From JAMXLO01 sp963812475 (GTDB taxonomy: Bacteria > Pseudomonadota > Alphaproteobacteria > Acetobacterales > Acetobacteraceae), in the NCBI GenBank assembly GCA_963812475.1, contig CAWEVI010000005.1, positions 124,001 to 188,000 on the forward strand: a DNA stretch of 64,000 nt, read 5' to 3'. The position numbers and the translations under genes are program-made. The notes beneath the pieces were generated by a model that saw only the letters and a list, made by a program, of their open reading frames with translations, made no database searches and was not told the origin of the DNA. Positions 45,373 to 53,924 of the stretch are shown piece by piece. Positions within the stretch are counted from its first letter, which is position 1. Each line of letters begins with the position of its first letter.

Positions 45373-46146
45373 ATGGATACGAGGGACGGTGTCATGGACA
45401 TCGAGACTGTTGCTCCGACCGCCGCCGCAAGCCAGGACCGTCAGGCCCGCGTCGATCTGGCCGCCGTGTACCGGCTGCTCGCTCATCACGGCTGGGGCGA
45501 CGTGATCTTCAACCACGCGGCCATGCGGTGCCCGTCCAACCCCCGACGTTTTCTGATAAAGCGCCATGAACTGCTCTACACCGAGGTGACCGCATCCAAC
45601 CTCGTCGAAGTCAGCATGGACGACGATCTGGACGAACGTTCCGGCGTCAACCGTCCGGGCTTCACGTTGCACAGCGGCGTCCTGCGCGGCCGTCCGGACG
45701 TGAACTGCTCCGTCCATGTCCACCCCGAGGAGGGCATCGCGCTCTCAGGGATCAGGCATGGACTGCGCATGCTGTCGCAGAACGCGATGCGCTTCTACCA
45801 GCGGGTCGGCTATCATGACTACGAAGGCCTGACCGACAGCTTCGACGAGCGTGAGCGGATCGTCGAAGCGTTGGGCAGAAACCGTGCGCTGATCATGCGA
45901 CATCACGGCGTGACCACGGTCGGCGCCACCTCACGTGAGGCGTTCAGCCTGATGAAGGAGTTCGTCCGCGCCGCGCGCATTCAGCTGACAATGGAGGCAA
46001 CCGGCGCACCGTTGCTGGAAATCGCACCCGAGATCTGCGCGCGCGTCGCCGAGCAGTATGAACACCATGACAGGGGGCGGGCATCGGCCGAGTGGCCCGC
46101 CTATCTTCGACTGCTCGACGGCATCGATCGCGGTTACCGCGACTGA
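45373..46146 (+). CDS. Class II aldolase/adducin family protein
   Basis: The 257-residue protein has the zinc aldolase fold of fuculose-phosphate aldolase and adducin head domains: AAVYRLLAHHGWGDVIFNHAAMR, FLIKRHELLYTEVTASNLVEV and the metal histidines in NCSVHVHPEEG and LIMRHHGVTTVG. Some members are aldolases or decarboxylases; others have lost catalysis. The substrate is unknown. Two ATGs are possible, 45373 (MDTRDGVM) and 45394 (MDIETVAP), while the frame to 45283 lies in the promoter gap with the divergent P450. The divergent placement suggests shared control with the P450, which is inference. Confidence 0.88.
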   Translation: MDTRDGVMDIETVAPTAAASQDRQARVDLAAVYRLLAHHGWGDVIFNHAAMRCPSNPRRFLIKRHELLYTEVTASNLVEVSMDDDLDERSGVNRPGFTLHSGVLRGRPDVNCSVHVHPEEGIALSGIRHGLRMLSQNAMRFYQRVGYHDYEGLTDSFDERERIVEALGRNRALIMRHHGVTTVGATSREAFSLMKEFVRAARIQLTMEATGAPLLEIAPEICARVAEQYEHHDRGRASAEWPAYLRLLDGIDRGYRD

Positions 46147-46191
46147 ACCCTGCGATCCGGCCCGGCGGCGCCGACTGGCGCTGGGCCCGCC

Positions 46192-46755
46192 ATGAACCCT
46201 ACCTGGACCCTGCGTACCGCGCGGCTGGTGCTGACCCCCGTGGGTGGGGCAGATCTTCCCGACCTTTGCGCAATCAAGTCCGACCCTCGGGTATTTGCGG
46301 TCATGCTGGGTGGCGTGCGCTCGGCGGCGCAGTCGGCGCAGGAACTGGCCGAGGACGTCGTGTCCTGGGGCGCCAACGGTTTCGGCATGTGGGCTATCCG
46401 CGAATTGGGGACAGGCCGCCGGGTTCAGGGCCCGGGGGCAGGCTTTGTCGGAATCACCGGTCTGGAATTGCGGCCGGACGGCCGGGGCGTCGCGCTGCGA
46501 TTCGCGCTATGGCCCGAGGCCCAGGGCCGAGGCCTGGCGCGGGAGGCCGCCGGCGCCGCTCTGCGCTTCGGCCACGAGCAGGCGGGGCTGCAACGCATCA
46601 TCGCGGTGGCGCGGGAAGGCAATTTCGCCTCGCGCATGGTGCTTGGTGGCATCGGCATGATCGCGTGCGGCGAATTCATCCAGCAAGGCTACCGGATGGT
46701 GACCTACCAAAGCGTCGCTATCCCGCCTGGGCCACCTGCTGGCGCATGGCGTTGA
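46192..46755 (+). CDS. GNAT acetyltransferase, RimJ/RimL type
   Basis: The 187-residue protein fits Acetyltransf_3: LRTARLVLTPVGGADLPDLC at the start, GFVGITGLELRPDG as the central strand, and acetyl-CoA binding around ALWPEAQGRGLAREAAGAAL (about 105-125), then GLQRIIAVAREGNFASRMVL. Such enzymes acetylate protein N-termini, amino acids or antibiotics; the acceptor here is unknown. Its 3' end overlaps the convergent mlaC by 38 bases. Confidence 0.85.
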   Translation: MNPTWTLRTARLVLTPVGGADLPDLCAIKSDPRVFAVMLGGVRSAAQSAQELAEDVVSWGANGFGMWAIRELGTGRRVQGPGAGFVGITGLELRPDGRGVALRFALWPEAQGRGLAREAAGAALRFGHEQAGLQRIIAVAREGNFASRMVLGGIGMIACGEFIQQGYRMVTYQSVAIPPGPPAGAWR

Positions 46756-47332
46756 TCAGCGCATCGATGTTGTTGTTGTTGCGGCTGAGATAGGACGCGT
46801 AGTCGCTGCGCTGCGTCAGACGGAGCGAGGTCCCCTCGGCGACCACGTCGATGATCCTCGGGCTGCCGGTGGCGCTGCTGATGATCCAGTCCACATTTGT
46901 CGGCGGGTTGTTCGGGCGCTCGACGACGGTGGACACCACATCGGTATCCTCGCGCTGCTGGCTGCGGCCCATGGTGAACCGGACGCCCTGGTAATCGCCG
47001 AGTTTGCTGGTGATGTTGTTCACCAGCACCTGATGAAACAGCTCCATGTAGCGCTTCTGCTGCTCGGGCGAGGCATTGCGCCAGAAGCGCCCGAGGCAGA
47101 AGCGCGCCACCCCATCGACATCGACTCCGGAGTCGATGATCTGGGTCAGCCGATCGCGCTTTTCGCGCTCGCTGCCGGGGCCGTTCACGACGGCCACGAG
47201 TTTGTCGCCGATGCTCTTGACGAAGTCGCTGGCAGACCCAGCACCCGTCTGGGCCGATGCGGGATGAACCAATCGGCCGACTGGCAGCAGTGAGGCTGCG
47301 ATCAGGACAAGGATATTGCGGCGGTTAGGCAT
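46718..47332 (-). CDS. mlaC: MlaC-like phospholipid-binding periplasmic protein
   Basis: MlaC shuttles phospholipids between the outer-membrane MlaA complex and the inner-membrane MlaFEDB transporter. The 204-residue protein has a signal peptide (MPNRRNILVLIAASLLPVGRL) and the Ttg2/MlaC features FCLGRFWRNASPEQQKRYME-type helix (VARFCLGRFWRNASPEQQK), DVVSTVVERPNNPPTNVDW and IIDVVAEGTSLRLTQRSDY. It lies directly after mlaA with a short gap, as a two-gene unit. The mlaFED genes are not in the window. A hopanoid-linked HpnM paralogue is an alternative, but mlaA next door favours MlaC. Confidence 0.9.
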   Translation of the reverse strand: MPNRRNILVLIAASLLPVGRLVHPASAQTGAGSASDFVKSIGDKLVAVVNGPGSEREKRDRLTQIIDSGVDVDGVARFCLGRFWRNASPEQQKRYMELFHQVLVNNITSKLGDYQGVRFTMGRSQQREDTDVVSTVVERPNNPPTNVDWIISSATGSPRIIDVVAEGTSLRLTQRSDYASYLSRNNNNIDALINAMRQQVAQAG

Positions 47333-47350
47333 GGCGTGCTGTGGCCTCGG

Positions 47351-48178
47351 TCAATAGGCCGGCGATACGGCCGGTGAATAGGTGACAGTACTCGGTGCGC
47401 CCGACTCCGGGAACCATACCGGAATTGTAGCGCGCTTGTCTTTGCGAAGATCCTCGATCTGGCCGTGCCGGTGCTGCCGGTACAGGCTGCGGAACGTGGC
47501 ATAGGGGTCAAGCGCCGTTTTCTTGGTGCTGTCGATGTCATCAAGATGGCGCTCGCGCTGGTCGATCGCGTTGACACCCATACGTGACCAGTCAAGCGCG
47601 CGCACGGTGGTTCCCTGTCCCACCCAGGTGAACGGGTCCATCACCGAGTTGCCGGCCAGCCCGATGGCATCCCGCGGATCCGATGGCCCGAACACCGGAA
47701 GATACAGGAATGGCCCCTCCGGCAGCCCCCACAGGGCCAATGTCATACCGAAGTCCGCATCGTGGTCCGGGTAACCCCAGTCCTTCGCGAAGTCGAAGAT
47801 CCCCAGCACGCCCACCGTGGTGTTGATCAGGAAGCGCATCGTGGTATCGCCGGCACGGCGCGGCCGGCCATCGAGAATATCGTTGCCCAATTGGACCGGC
47901 GTCCCAAGGTTGGTCAGGGCGTTGTGGATCCCGGTACGCGCCGGCGCAGGCACGATGAAGCGGTAGGCCTTGGCGGCCGGACGCAGGATGACCGTGTCGA
48001 GCGCATCGTCGAACGCGTAGATGGCGCGGTTGGTCGGCTCCAGCGGATCGTTGGCCTCATTGAAGTCGGCGACAGCGTCAGCGTCGTCTGCGGGCGGCGG
48101 CGTGGCGCAGCCGCCCAGACTGCCCAGCAGCACGACGGTGATCACCAGCAGGTGACGGTGGTTGACGGCGCGCATCAT
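47351..48178 (-). CDS. mlaA: MlaA (VacJ) family lipoprotein
   Basis: MlaA extracts phospholipids from the outer leaflet of the outer membrane. The ~275-residue precursor has a lipobox (VVLLGSLGGC) with the lipidated Cys at about residue 24, then FNEANDPLEPTNRAIYAFDD, the family signature. FLINTTVGVLGIFDFAKDWG and GPFLYLPVFGPSDPRDA follow. ATGs at 48178 and 48175 follow a GAGG; the frame begins with TTG at 48196. mlaC follows 18 bases downstream. The gap to the divergent metF start is about 200 bases. Confidence 0.93.
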   Translation of the reverse strand: MMRAVNHRHLLVITVVLLGSLGGCATPPPADDADAVADFNEANDPLEPTNRAIYAFDDALDTVILRPAAKAYRFIVPAPARTGIHNALTNLGTPVQLGNDILDGRPRRAGDTTMRFLINTTVGVLGIFDFAKDWGYPDHDADFGMTLALWGLPEGPFLYLPVFGPSDPRDAIGLAGNSVMDPFTWVGQGTTVRALDWSRMGVNAIDQRERHLDDIDSTKKTALDPYATFRSLYRQHRHGQIEDLRKDKRATIPVWFPESGAPSTVTYSPAVSPAY

Positions 48179-48379
48179 GTTCCTCGGACGAAGCAAAGAT
48201 ACCGACCGGTTGCCAAGCGGGGCTCCGCAGGCAGCACATGGCGGCTCTGCTGCCCGCTGGGAACAGGAGGGTGGTTGAGGTTTCCGTGTTCAAGACTAAA
48301 GCATGGGCTCTCCGTCACGCAACGTGGACGCGATGCAATCGGCGCTTGCCTTGAAGGGCCAAGCTGGGGAAGAGAAGCC

Positions 48380-49339
48380 ATGGACAACATCTCAGACGGC
48401 CTGACGGGTGATTCGAGTCGGCCGACGTTGGAGCGCTGGTTGACCGGTCCGCGCTTTTCCGCGTTGCCGGCACGCGGCGCAACCCAGCCGCCGCCGCTGC
48501 TCTCATTCGAATTCTTTCCCCCCAAGACCGACGCATTGGAAAATCAACTTTGGAGCTGCATCCGCCGGCTGGAGCCGCTGCGGCCGCGCTTTGTCTCGGT
48601 CACCTACGGGGCTGGCGGCAGCACACGGCTCCGCACCCATGCCACGGTAGCCCGCATCGTGCGGGAGACCGCCCTCGTTCCGGCGGCACACCTGACCTGC
48701 GTGGGGGCGAGCCGCGGCGAGGTGGATGACGTGGCGCGACAGTACTGGCAAGCCGGTGTGCGCCATATCGTCGCGCTGCGCGGCGATGCCCCGCCAGGTG
48801 CGGCCTATGCGCCACACCCCGACGGCTATGCCTTCGCCGCCGACCTCGTTTCCGGGTTGAAAAGGGTGGCGGATTTCGAGATTTCGGTGGCGGCCTATCC
48901 CGAGACCCATCCGTCGGCGCTGGACCCTGGCGCCGACCTCGACAACCTGAAGCGCAAGCTGGACGCCGGCGCAACCCGGGCCATCACCCAGTTCTTTTTC
49001 GATACTTCGGTCTATCTGCGCTTTCTCGACCGCTGCCTGGCGGCCGGCATCACCGCGTCGATCGTGCCGGGCATCCTGCCGGTGTCCAACTTCCCCCAGG
49101 CCGTCAAGATTTCCGCGATGTGCGGCACCAGCGTGCCGGACTGGCTTGGCCATATGCTCGACGGCGCCGAGGACGACCAGGAAATCCGCCGGATGGTGGC
49201 CGCGGTCGTGGCGGCCGAGCAGGTCCGGCTGCTGCAGGCCAACGGGGTGGACGAGTTCCATTTCTATACGCTGAACCGCCCGGATCTGACCTACGCGATC
49301 GCACATATTCTGGGGGTACGAGCGGCCAGGCTGACCTGA
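48380..49339 (+). CDS. metF: Methylenetetrahydrofolate reductase
   Basis: MetF reduces 5,10-methylene-THF to 5-methyl-THF for methionine synthesis, using FAD. The 319-residue TIM-barrel protein shows LSFEFFPPKTDALENQLW, FVSVTYGAGGSTRLRTH, AHLTCVGASRGEV, IVALRGDAPPG and TQFFFDTSVYLRFLDRC, with the C-terminal VDEFHFYTLNRPDLTYAI. ATG 48380 is preceded by GGGGAAGAGAAG. The frame stays open far upstream to 47762 across mlaA, but that part is antisense. No riboswitch was identified in the leader. Confidence 0.96.
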   Translation: MDNISDGLTGDSSRPTLERWLTGPRFSALPARGATQPPPLLSFEFFPPKTDALENQLWSCIRRLEPLRPRFVSVTYGAGGSTRLRTHATVARIVRETALVPAAHLTCVGASRGEVDDVARQYWQAGVRHIVALRGDAPPGAAYAPHPDGYAFAADLVSGLKRVADFEISVAAYPETHPSALDPGADLDNLKRKLDAGATRAITQFFFDTSVYLRFLDRCLAAGITASIVPGILPVSNFPQAVKISAMCGTSVPDWLGHMLDGAEDDQEIRRMVAAVVAAEQVRLLQANGVDEFHFYTLNRPDLTYAIAHILGVRAARLT

Positions 49340-49360
49340 CCGATCGGGTTGTCCTGACTG

Positions 49361-49789
49361 TCAGTTGCTGGTCGCGAATCCGCATTGCCGGCCGCGCCGC
49401 TTGCCAAAACGCAATATCCGATCGTCGTAGGTGACGAGAGGACAAGCCTGTTCGATCGCAGTGGCGATCAACAGCCGATCGGCGGGATCCCGGTGTTCGA
49501 GGTGATGGAGCTGATAGCTGCCGCACGCCGCGCCATGGCTGAGCGGCAAGGCTTCGACCGACGGGCGATCGAGGAAACGCTCGATCCACGCCGCGACCGG
49601 AACATCGAGCTCGATCCGGCCGCAGTCGACAAGCAGGGCGATCTCCCAGGCGCTGACCGCACTCAGGTAGATCGTCCCGCCAGCGAGCCAGCACGTATCG
49701 ATTGCGGCACGCGTCGCCTCACGCAGGTTGGCGCTGCCGCTGTCCAGCCACAACGCTATGTGGGTATCGAGCAGCAAGGCATGGGTCAC
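49361..49789 (-). CDS. vapC: VapC-type PIN domain ribonuclease toxin
   Basis: The 142-residue protein has the PIN acidic set: Asp8 (LLLDTHIALW), Glu49 (SAWEIALL), Asp101/Asp104 (HRDPADRLLIATA) and Asp122/123 (LVTYDDRIL). VapC toxins cut tRNA or rRNA and are blocked by the cognate VapB. The start overlaps the antitoxin stop by 4 bases (ATGA). Length and motifs look intact, so the pair is probably functional. Confidence 0.92.
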   Translation of the reverse strand: MTHALLLDTHIALWLDSGSANLREATRAAIDTCWLAGGTIYLSAVSAWEIALLVDCGRIELDVPVAAWIERFLDRPSVEALPLSHGAACGSYQLHHLEHRDPADRLLIATAIEQACPLVTYDDRILRFGKRRGRQCGFATSN

Positions 49790-50040
49790 CGCTCGATTTC
49801 ACGGCCGGTGGCAGCGTCGGGCTCGACATCGAGTGACGGGGCGGTCAGGTCAACGCCGTCGCGGACCCTGACCGATCCGGGGTGAGCACCAAACAACGAG
49901 CCGCTCCGCGCATTCGCTTCGAGCAGGCGCCGCAACGCCAGCGCCACGGCTTCGGTCTTGTTGCCTGCCGTCAGGGAACTGGCCGCTGTTTCGATCAGGG
50001 CGATGACGTTTGGCCGGTTGATGGTTACAACTGTGGGCAT
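49786..50040 (-). CDS. vapB: VapB-type antitoxin
   Basis: The 84-residue protein has an N-terminal strand-helix part (VVTINRPNVIALIETAASSL, TAGNKTEAVALALRRLLEA), as in Rv0623-type (PSK transcription factor) antitoxins. Its C-terminal acidic tail would bind the toxin. It precedes and overlaps vapC. A likely promoter/operator lies just upstream at 50070-50099 and would be autoregulated by the complex, a family expectation. Confidence 0.9.
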   Translation of the reverse strand: MPTVVTINRPNVIALIETAASSLTAGNKTEAVALALRRLLEANARSGSLFGAHPGSVRVRDGVDLTAPSLDVEPDAATGREIER

Positions 50041-50069
50041 GCGAGCCTCGAACGATCATGTGGTCAGTA

Positions 50070-50099
50070 ATGATATAATGGTAACCAGTGCCTTGGCAA
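50070..50099 (-). promoter_or_regulatory. Probable vapBC promoter
   Basis: On the minus strand TTGCCA (50099-50094) and TATCAT (50075-50070) are 18 bases apart, about 30 bases before vapB. The AT-rich core lies in an imperfect dyad (GGT...ACC, 50062-50086) that could be the VapB operator. Confidence 0.5.
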
Positions 50100-50191
50100 G
50101 TCCCGCCTCCTGAAAACGGCCGCCGTGGCCGATTGGCCCGAGCCGGTGACGCGCATTATACCAGGCCCATGCCCTCAACGCGCCCCGCCGC

Positions 50192-52378
50192 ATGACCGAC
50201 TACCTCGCGCGCCTTAACGCAGAGCAGCGTGCCGCGGTCGAAACCATCGACGGGCCGCTTCTGGTCCTGGCCGGCGCTGGGACCGGCAAGACGCGGGTCC
50301 TGACGACACGCTTCGCGCATATCCTGCTGACCGGACGGGCCTTCCCCGGCCAGGTGCTGGCTGTGACCTTCACCAACAAGGCGGCCCGGGAGATGCGCGA
50401 ACGGGTGGGCGCGATCCTCGGGCGGCCGGTCGAGGGCCTGTGGCTCGGCACGTTCCATGCCCTGTGCGCCCGCATGCTGCGCCGGCATGCGGAGTTGGTC
50501 GGGCTGACGCCGAACTTCACCATCCTGGACGCCGATGACCAGTTGCGCCTGCTCAAGCAGGTCATGGAGGCCGAGCGGGTGGACGCCAAGCGCTGGGCGC
50601 CGCCGGCGCTGATGGCGGTGATCCAGCGCTGGAAGGATCGCGGTCTCACCCCGGAGCGCGTGACGCCCGCCGAGGACACCGATTTCGCCGCCGGCCGGTC
50701 GCGGGAGCTGTACGCGGCCTATCAGGCGCGGCTGCGTGCATTGAACGCGGCGGATTTCGGCGATCTGCTGCTGCACATGACCGAGGTGCTCCGCGGGCAG
50801 CCGGATGTGCTGGCGGACTATCATCGCCGGTTCCGCTACATCCTGGTGGACGAATACCAGGACACCAACCTCGTGCAGTATCTTTGGCTGCGGCTGCTGG
50901 CGCAGGGCCATCGCAACATCTGCTGCGTCGGCGACGACGACCAGTCGATCTACTCGTGGCGCGGGGCCGAGGTTGAGAACATCCTGCGCTTCGAGAAGGA
51001 TTTCGAGGGCGCCAGGATCGTCCGGCTGGAGGCGAATTACCGATCGACCGCGCCGATCCTGGCCGCCGCCTCGGGGCTGATTGCCCACAACGAAGGCCGA
51101 TTGGGCAAGACGCTGCGACCCGGACGCCAGGATGCTGATGGCGAGCGCGTGACAGTGGTGAGCCTGTGGGACTCCGACGAGGAGGCGCGCATGGTCGGCG
51201 ACCGCATCGAAACGCTGCGTCGCGAGGGCGAACCGCTGGCGGAGATGGCGATCCTGGTGCGGGCCGGCTTCCAGACTCGCGCCTTCGAGGAGCGTCTGAT
51301 CACCCTCGGCATGCCCTATCGCGTGGTCGGCGGCCTGCGATTCTACGAGCGCCAGGAGATCCGCGACGCCATCGCCTACATGCGCATCGTGGTCCAGCCG
51401 GCACACGACCTGGCGTTCGAGCGGATCGTCAACGTTCCGCGGCGCGGTGTGGGCGAAGTGGCGCTGCGGACCATGCACGAGACGGCGCGCGCGACCGGGG
51501 TTCCGCTGTCGGCGGCGGCCGCGATGCTGATCGCGCGTGGCGGACTGAAGGGGAGGGTAAAGGAGCAGATCGACGAACTGCTGCGTGGGTTCGCGCGATG
51601 GCGGGCCATGCTGGACAGGGACGGCCATATGGTGACGGTGGCGACCATGCTCGACGAGAGCGGCTACACCGACATGTGGCAGCAGGACAAGTCGCCCGAG
51701 GCGCCGGGGCGGCTGGAGAATCTGAAGGAACTGGTTCGCGCGCTGGCGGACTTCGAAACGCTGGCGGGTTTCCTGGACCACGTCGCGCTGGTGATGGAGA
51801 ACGACGAGAACGCGGAAGGCGACCGCGTCAACCTGATGACGCTGCATGGGGCCAAAGGGCTGGAGTTCGACACCGTGTTCCTGCCGGGCTGGGAGGAGGG
51901 GCTGTTCCCCAACCAGCGGGCGCTCGACGAGGGCGGGTTGAAGTCGTTGGAGGAAGAACGCCGGCTCGCCTATGTCGGACTGACCCGTGCGCGGCGGCGC
52001 GTGATCGTCAGCCACGCCGCGAACCGGCGCATTTACGCGAACTGGCAGAGCAGCATCCCGAGCCGGTTCATCGAGGAATTGCCGGATGCCGATGTGGAAC
52101 GGACCGGCTCGGCCGCGTTGGCGCGTGACGCACGTGTGCTGGCCGCCACGACATTCACTGGCCAGTTCCCGCTCGTGGCCCGGCGAACGCGCACGATCGA
52201 GGCGTGGGAGCAGCCAGGGCGGCCGGCGCGGGCCGAGGCCATCCCGGTCGGCGCCCGCGTGTTCCACCAGAAGTTCGGCTACGGGACGGTAACTTCGGCG
52301 GATAGCGATCGATTGGACGTGGCGTTCGACAAGGCGGGCGACAAGCGCGTGCTCGACCGGTTCGTGGAGAAGGCGTGA
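50192..52378 (+). CDS. uvrD: UvrD/PcrA-type ATP-dependent DNA helicase
   Basis: The superfamily 1 3'-5' helicase acts in nucleotide excision and mismatch repair. The 728-residue protein has the Q motif LNAEQRAAVETIDGPLLVLA, Walker A AGAGTGKTRVLT near residue 29, motif Ia TFTNKAAREMRER, Walker B ILVDEYQDTN near 220, motif III GDDDQSIYSWRGAE, motif V LMTLHGAKGLEFD and motif VI YVGLTRARRRV. The C-terminal ~60 residues (VFHQKFGYGTVTS) form the Tudor-like domain of UvrD/PcrA. It appears to be monocistronic, followed by a palindromic repeat. Confidence 0.96.
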   Translation: MTDYLARLNAEQRAAVETIDGPLLVLAGAGTGKTRVLTTRFAHILLTGRAFPGQVLAVTFTNKAAREMRERVGAILGRPVEGLWLGTFHALCARMLRRHAELVGLTPNFTILDADDQLRLLKQVMEAERVDAKRWAPPALMAVIQRWKDRGLTPERVTPAEDTDFAAGRSRELYAAYQARLRALNAADFGDLLLHMTEVLRGQPDVLADYHRRFRYILVDEYQDTNLVQYLWLRLLAQGHRNICCVGDDDQSIYSWRGAEVENILRFEKDFEGARIVRLEANYRSTAPILAAASGLIAHNEGRLGKTLRPGRQDADGERVTVVSLWDSDEEARMVGDRIETLRREGEPLAEMAILVRAGFQTRAFEERLITLGMPYRVVGGLRFYERQEIRDAIAYMRIVVQPAHDLAFERIVNVPRRGVGEVALRTMHETARATGVPLSAAAAMLIARGGLKGRVKEQIDELLRGFARWRAMLDRDGHMVTVATMLDESGYTDMWQQDKSPEAPGRLENLKELVRALADFETLAGFLDHVALVMENDENAEGDRVNLMTLHGAKGLEFDTVFLPGWEEGLFPNQRALDEGGLKSLEEERRLAYVGLTRARRRVIVSHAANRRIYANWQSSIPSRFIEELPDADVERTGSAALARDARVLAATTFTGQFPLVARRTRTIEAWEQPGRPARAEAIPVGARVFHQKFGYGTVTSADSDRLDVAFDKAGDKRVLDRFVEKA

Positions 52379-52400
52379 TCCGCGCTGCCAAGCCTCTTGC

Positions 52401-52478
52401 CGTCATGACCGGGCCTGATCCGGCCATCCATGCCCCGTCGAAGGTGCGTGGATGGCCGGGTCATGCCCGGCCATGACG
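52401..52478. repeat. Intergenic palindrome, 30-base arms
   Basis: Arms at 52401-52430 and 52449-52478 (left arm CGTCATGACCGGGCCTGATC and on) pair with 27 of 30 bases matching, around an 18-base loop. It lies between uvrD and prmA. The CCGGCCATGAC motif is a different family from the CCCCGCGAAAGCGGGG element at 43842-43902, although both are likely REP-type. Confidence 0.88.
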
Positions 52479-52503
52479 CGATACGCCCGGTCCGGTTGCC
52501 GGA

Positions 52504-53424
52504 ATGGCGCGGCGTGCTGCAACGGCTCTCGAGACCATTTCGGTGGATGTGCCGGAAGCTGCGCTCGAGATCTACGAGGCCGCGCTATCCACCGCCTGCG
52601 CCACGGTGGGCTTTTTCCGCGATCACACGACAGGCGACTGGCGTGTGGAAGGGGTCCGACAGGTCGGCAGCAGCGATCAGGAGTTGACGGCCGCCCTGGC
52701 ATTGGCCGCCGTGGCATCCGGCGTTTCCGTGCCGATGCGACGGACGCCAACGCCCGCGGAAGGGTGGCTGGCACGCACCTATGCCTCGTTCCCGGAGCAA
52801 CACATCGGCCGGCGGTTCGCCGTGCGCGGAACGCACCTGCGTGGACCGGCGACTGCGGGCCGGATCACGCTGACCGTGGATGCCGGCCTTGCTTTCGGGT
52901 CAGGTGAACACGGCTCGACGCGCGGCTGCCTGAGCGCCCTGGAGCGTATTGCCTACCGTCGCCCGCGTCGCATCCTTGACCTCGGAACCGGGTCAGGAAT
53001 TCTCGCCATGGCCGCCGCGCGGCTGCTGCATCGTCCCGTGCTGGCCAGCGACATCGAGCCATGGTCCGTGCGCGTGGCGCAGCAGAATGCGACGCTGAAC
53101 GGGCTGGGCAGGCTGTTGCGGGTTCGGTTGGCAGACGGCTGGCGCTCTCCGGCGATCCGCAACGGCGGTCCTTACGACCTTGTCTTCGCCAATATCCTGG
53201 CCCGGCCGCTTTGCCTGATGGCGCGATCACTGACCTCGCATCTGGCGCCCGGCGGGACGGCAGTCTTGTCAGGACTGCTCCAAACCCAGGCAATGAGCGT
53301 CATCTCGGCCCACCGAAGATGTGGTCTCAGCATCGAAGCCAGAATTCAGGACGGCCCCTGGACGACGCTTATTTTGCGCCGAGGTCGCGACCCTGGCCCC
53401 GGCGCGCCGCCACGGCTTCAATAG
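52504..53424 (+). CDS. prmA: Ribosomal protein L11 methyltransferase
   Basis: PrmA trimethylates ribosomal protein L11. The 306-residue protein has the N-terminal substrate domain (about 10-125), then the linker and AGLAFGSGEHGSTRGCL. The SAM motif ILDLGTGSGILAMAAARLL lies near 157, and DLVFANILARPLCLMA is the catalytic NxxA-type stretch (motif IV). The sequence ends with an Arg/Pro-rich tail that overlaps the convergent DUF1127 gene by 7 bases. It lies downstream of uvrD after the palindrome. Confidence 0.94.
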   Translation: MARRAATALETISVDVPEAALEIYEAALSTACATVGFFRDHTTGDWRVEGVRQVGSSDQELTAALALAAVASGVSVPMRRTPTPAEGWLARTYASFPEQHIGRRFAVRGTHLRGPATAGRITLTVDAGLAFGSGEHGSTRGCLSALERIAYRRPRRILDLGTGSGILAMAAARLLHRPVLASDIEPWSVRVAQQNATLNGLGRLLRVRLADGWRSPAIRNGGPYDLVFANILARPLCLMARSLTSHLAPGGTAVLSGLLQTQAMSVISAHRRCGLSIEARIQDGPWTTLILRRGRDPGPGAPPRLQ

Positions 53425-53726
53425 GCGAGGTAATCGCGTCCGCGAACATGCTCCGCGGCAAAGGTCGGGTCGAACACTCGCGGCAGATCGACGCGCGACA
53501 GACCGATATCGGCGAGTTCGCGGTCCGACAGCATCGCCATTTCTTGCATAACTGCCTGCCGGCGCCGCCAATCGGCGAACGCGGAAACCGCCAACCTGAG
53601 CCAATGGCCGATGCTGCTCCTTGGTGGCTTGACGACGGTAGCGGGGGGCTCGTCGTATGAGTAATCGACGTAACTCGCATTCCCGAGCGAGAATGTGAAT
53701 TGGTCCTTGGTGATTTGGGCGCTCAT
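53418..53726 (-). CDS. DUF1127 domain protein
   Basis: The 102-residue basic protein has the DUF1127 core near the C-terminus: WRRRQAVMQEMAMLSDREL and ADIGLSRVDLPRV. The N-terminal part (SYDEPPATVVKPPRS) looks disordered. DUF1127 proteins of alphaproteobacteria act as small RNA-binding or phosphate/stress-related regulators. ATG 53726 (MSAQITKDQF) is taken over the frame start 53735. A DnaA box lies about 100 bases upstream. Confidence 0.85.
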   Translation of the reverse strand: MSAQITKDQFTFSLGNASYVDYSYDEPPATVVKPPRSSIGHWLRLAVSAFADWRRRQAVMQEMAMLSDRELADIGLSRVDLPRVFDPTFAAEHVRGRDYLAY

Positions 53727-53824
53727 GGGTCTCATTCCAGTCCAGCGACCGGGTCGGCGCGGCGCCGTTGCGGCGAGGCTTCCTCCGGTCTTCTACTGCA
53801 CCGCAACATATGCTTTCCGATGGC

Positions 53825-53833
53825 TGTGGATAA
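53825..53833 (-). promoter_or_regulatory. DnaA box (minus strand TTATCCACA)
   Basis: TGTGGATAA at 53825-53833 is the exact reverse complement of the consensus. It lies in the 198-base divergent gap between the DUF1127 gene and the aminopeptidase gene. A single box may link either gene to DnaA, or be chance; the match alone is not strong. Confidence 0.5.
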
Positions 53834-53924
53834 TTGTCGATTTACCCCGCCAGTCATGCACGGGACGCATGCAAGCTTAACAAGGTATGAAAATGTGCAA
53901 GGGCTCGACTGAGGGAAGCACAAC

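Noticed and set aside
48197..48379. Possible riboswitch in the metF leader
   Set aside because: The GC-rich leader has some pairing potential, but no SAM-II, SAH or cobalamin consensus could be matched by eye.
47762..48379. Upstream extension of metF
   Set aside because: The frame is open but lies antisense to mlaA; the conserved MetF start and a good ribosome binding site are at 48380.
50156..52267. A 703-codon open frame antisense to uvrD
   Set aside because: It is a shadow of a GC-rich coding region; the sense strand has all helicase motifs, and the antisense text is His/Arg/Gln-rich without family features.
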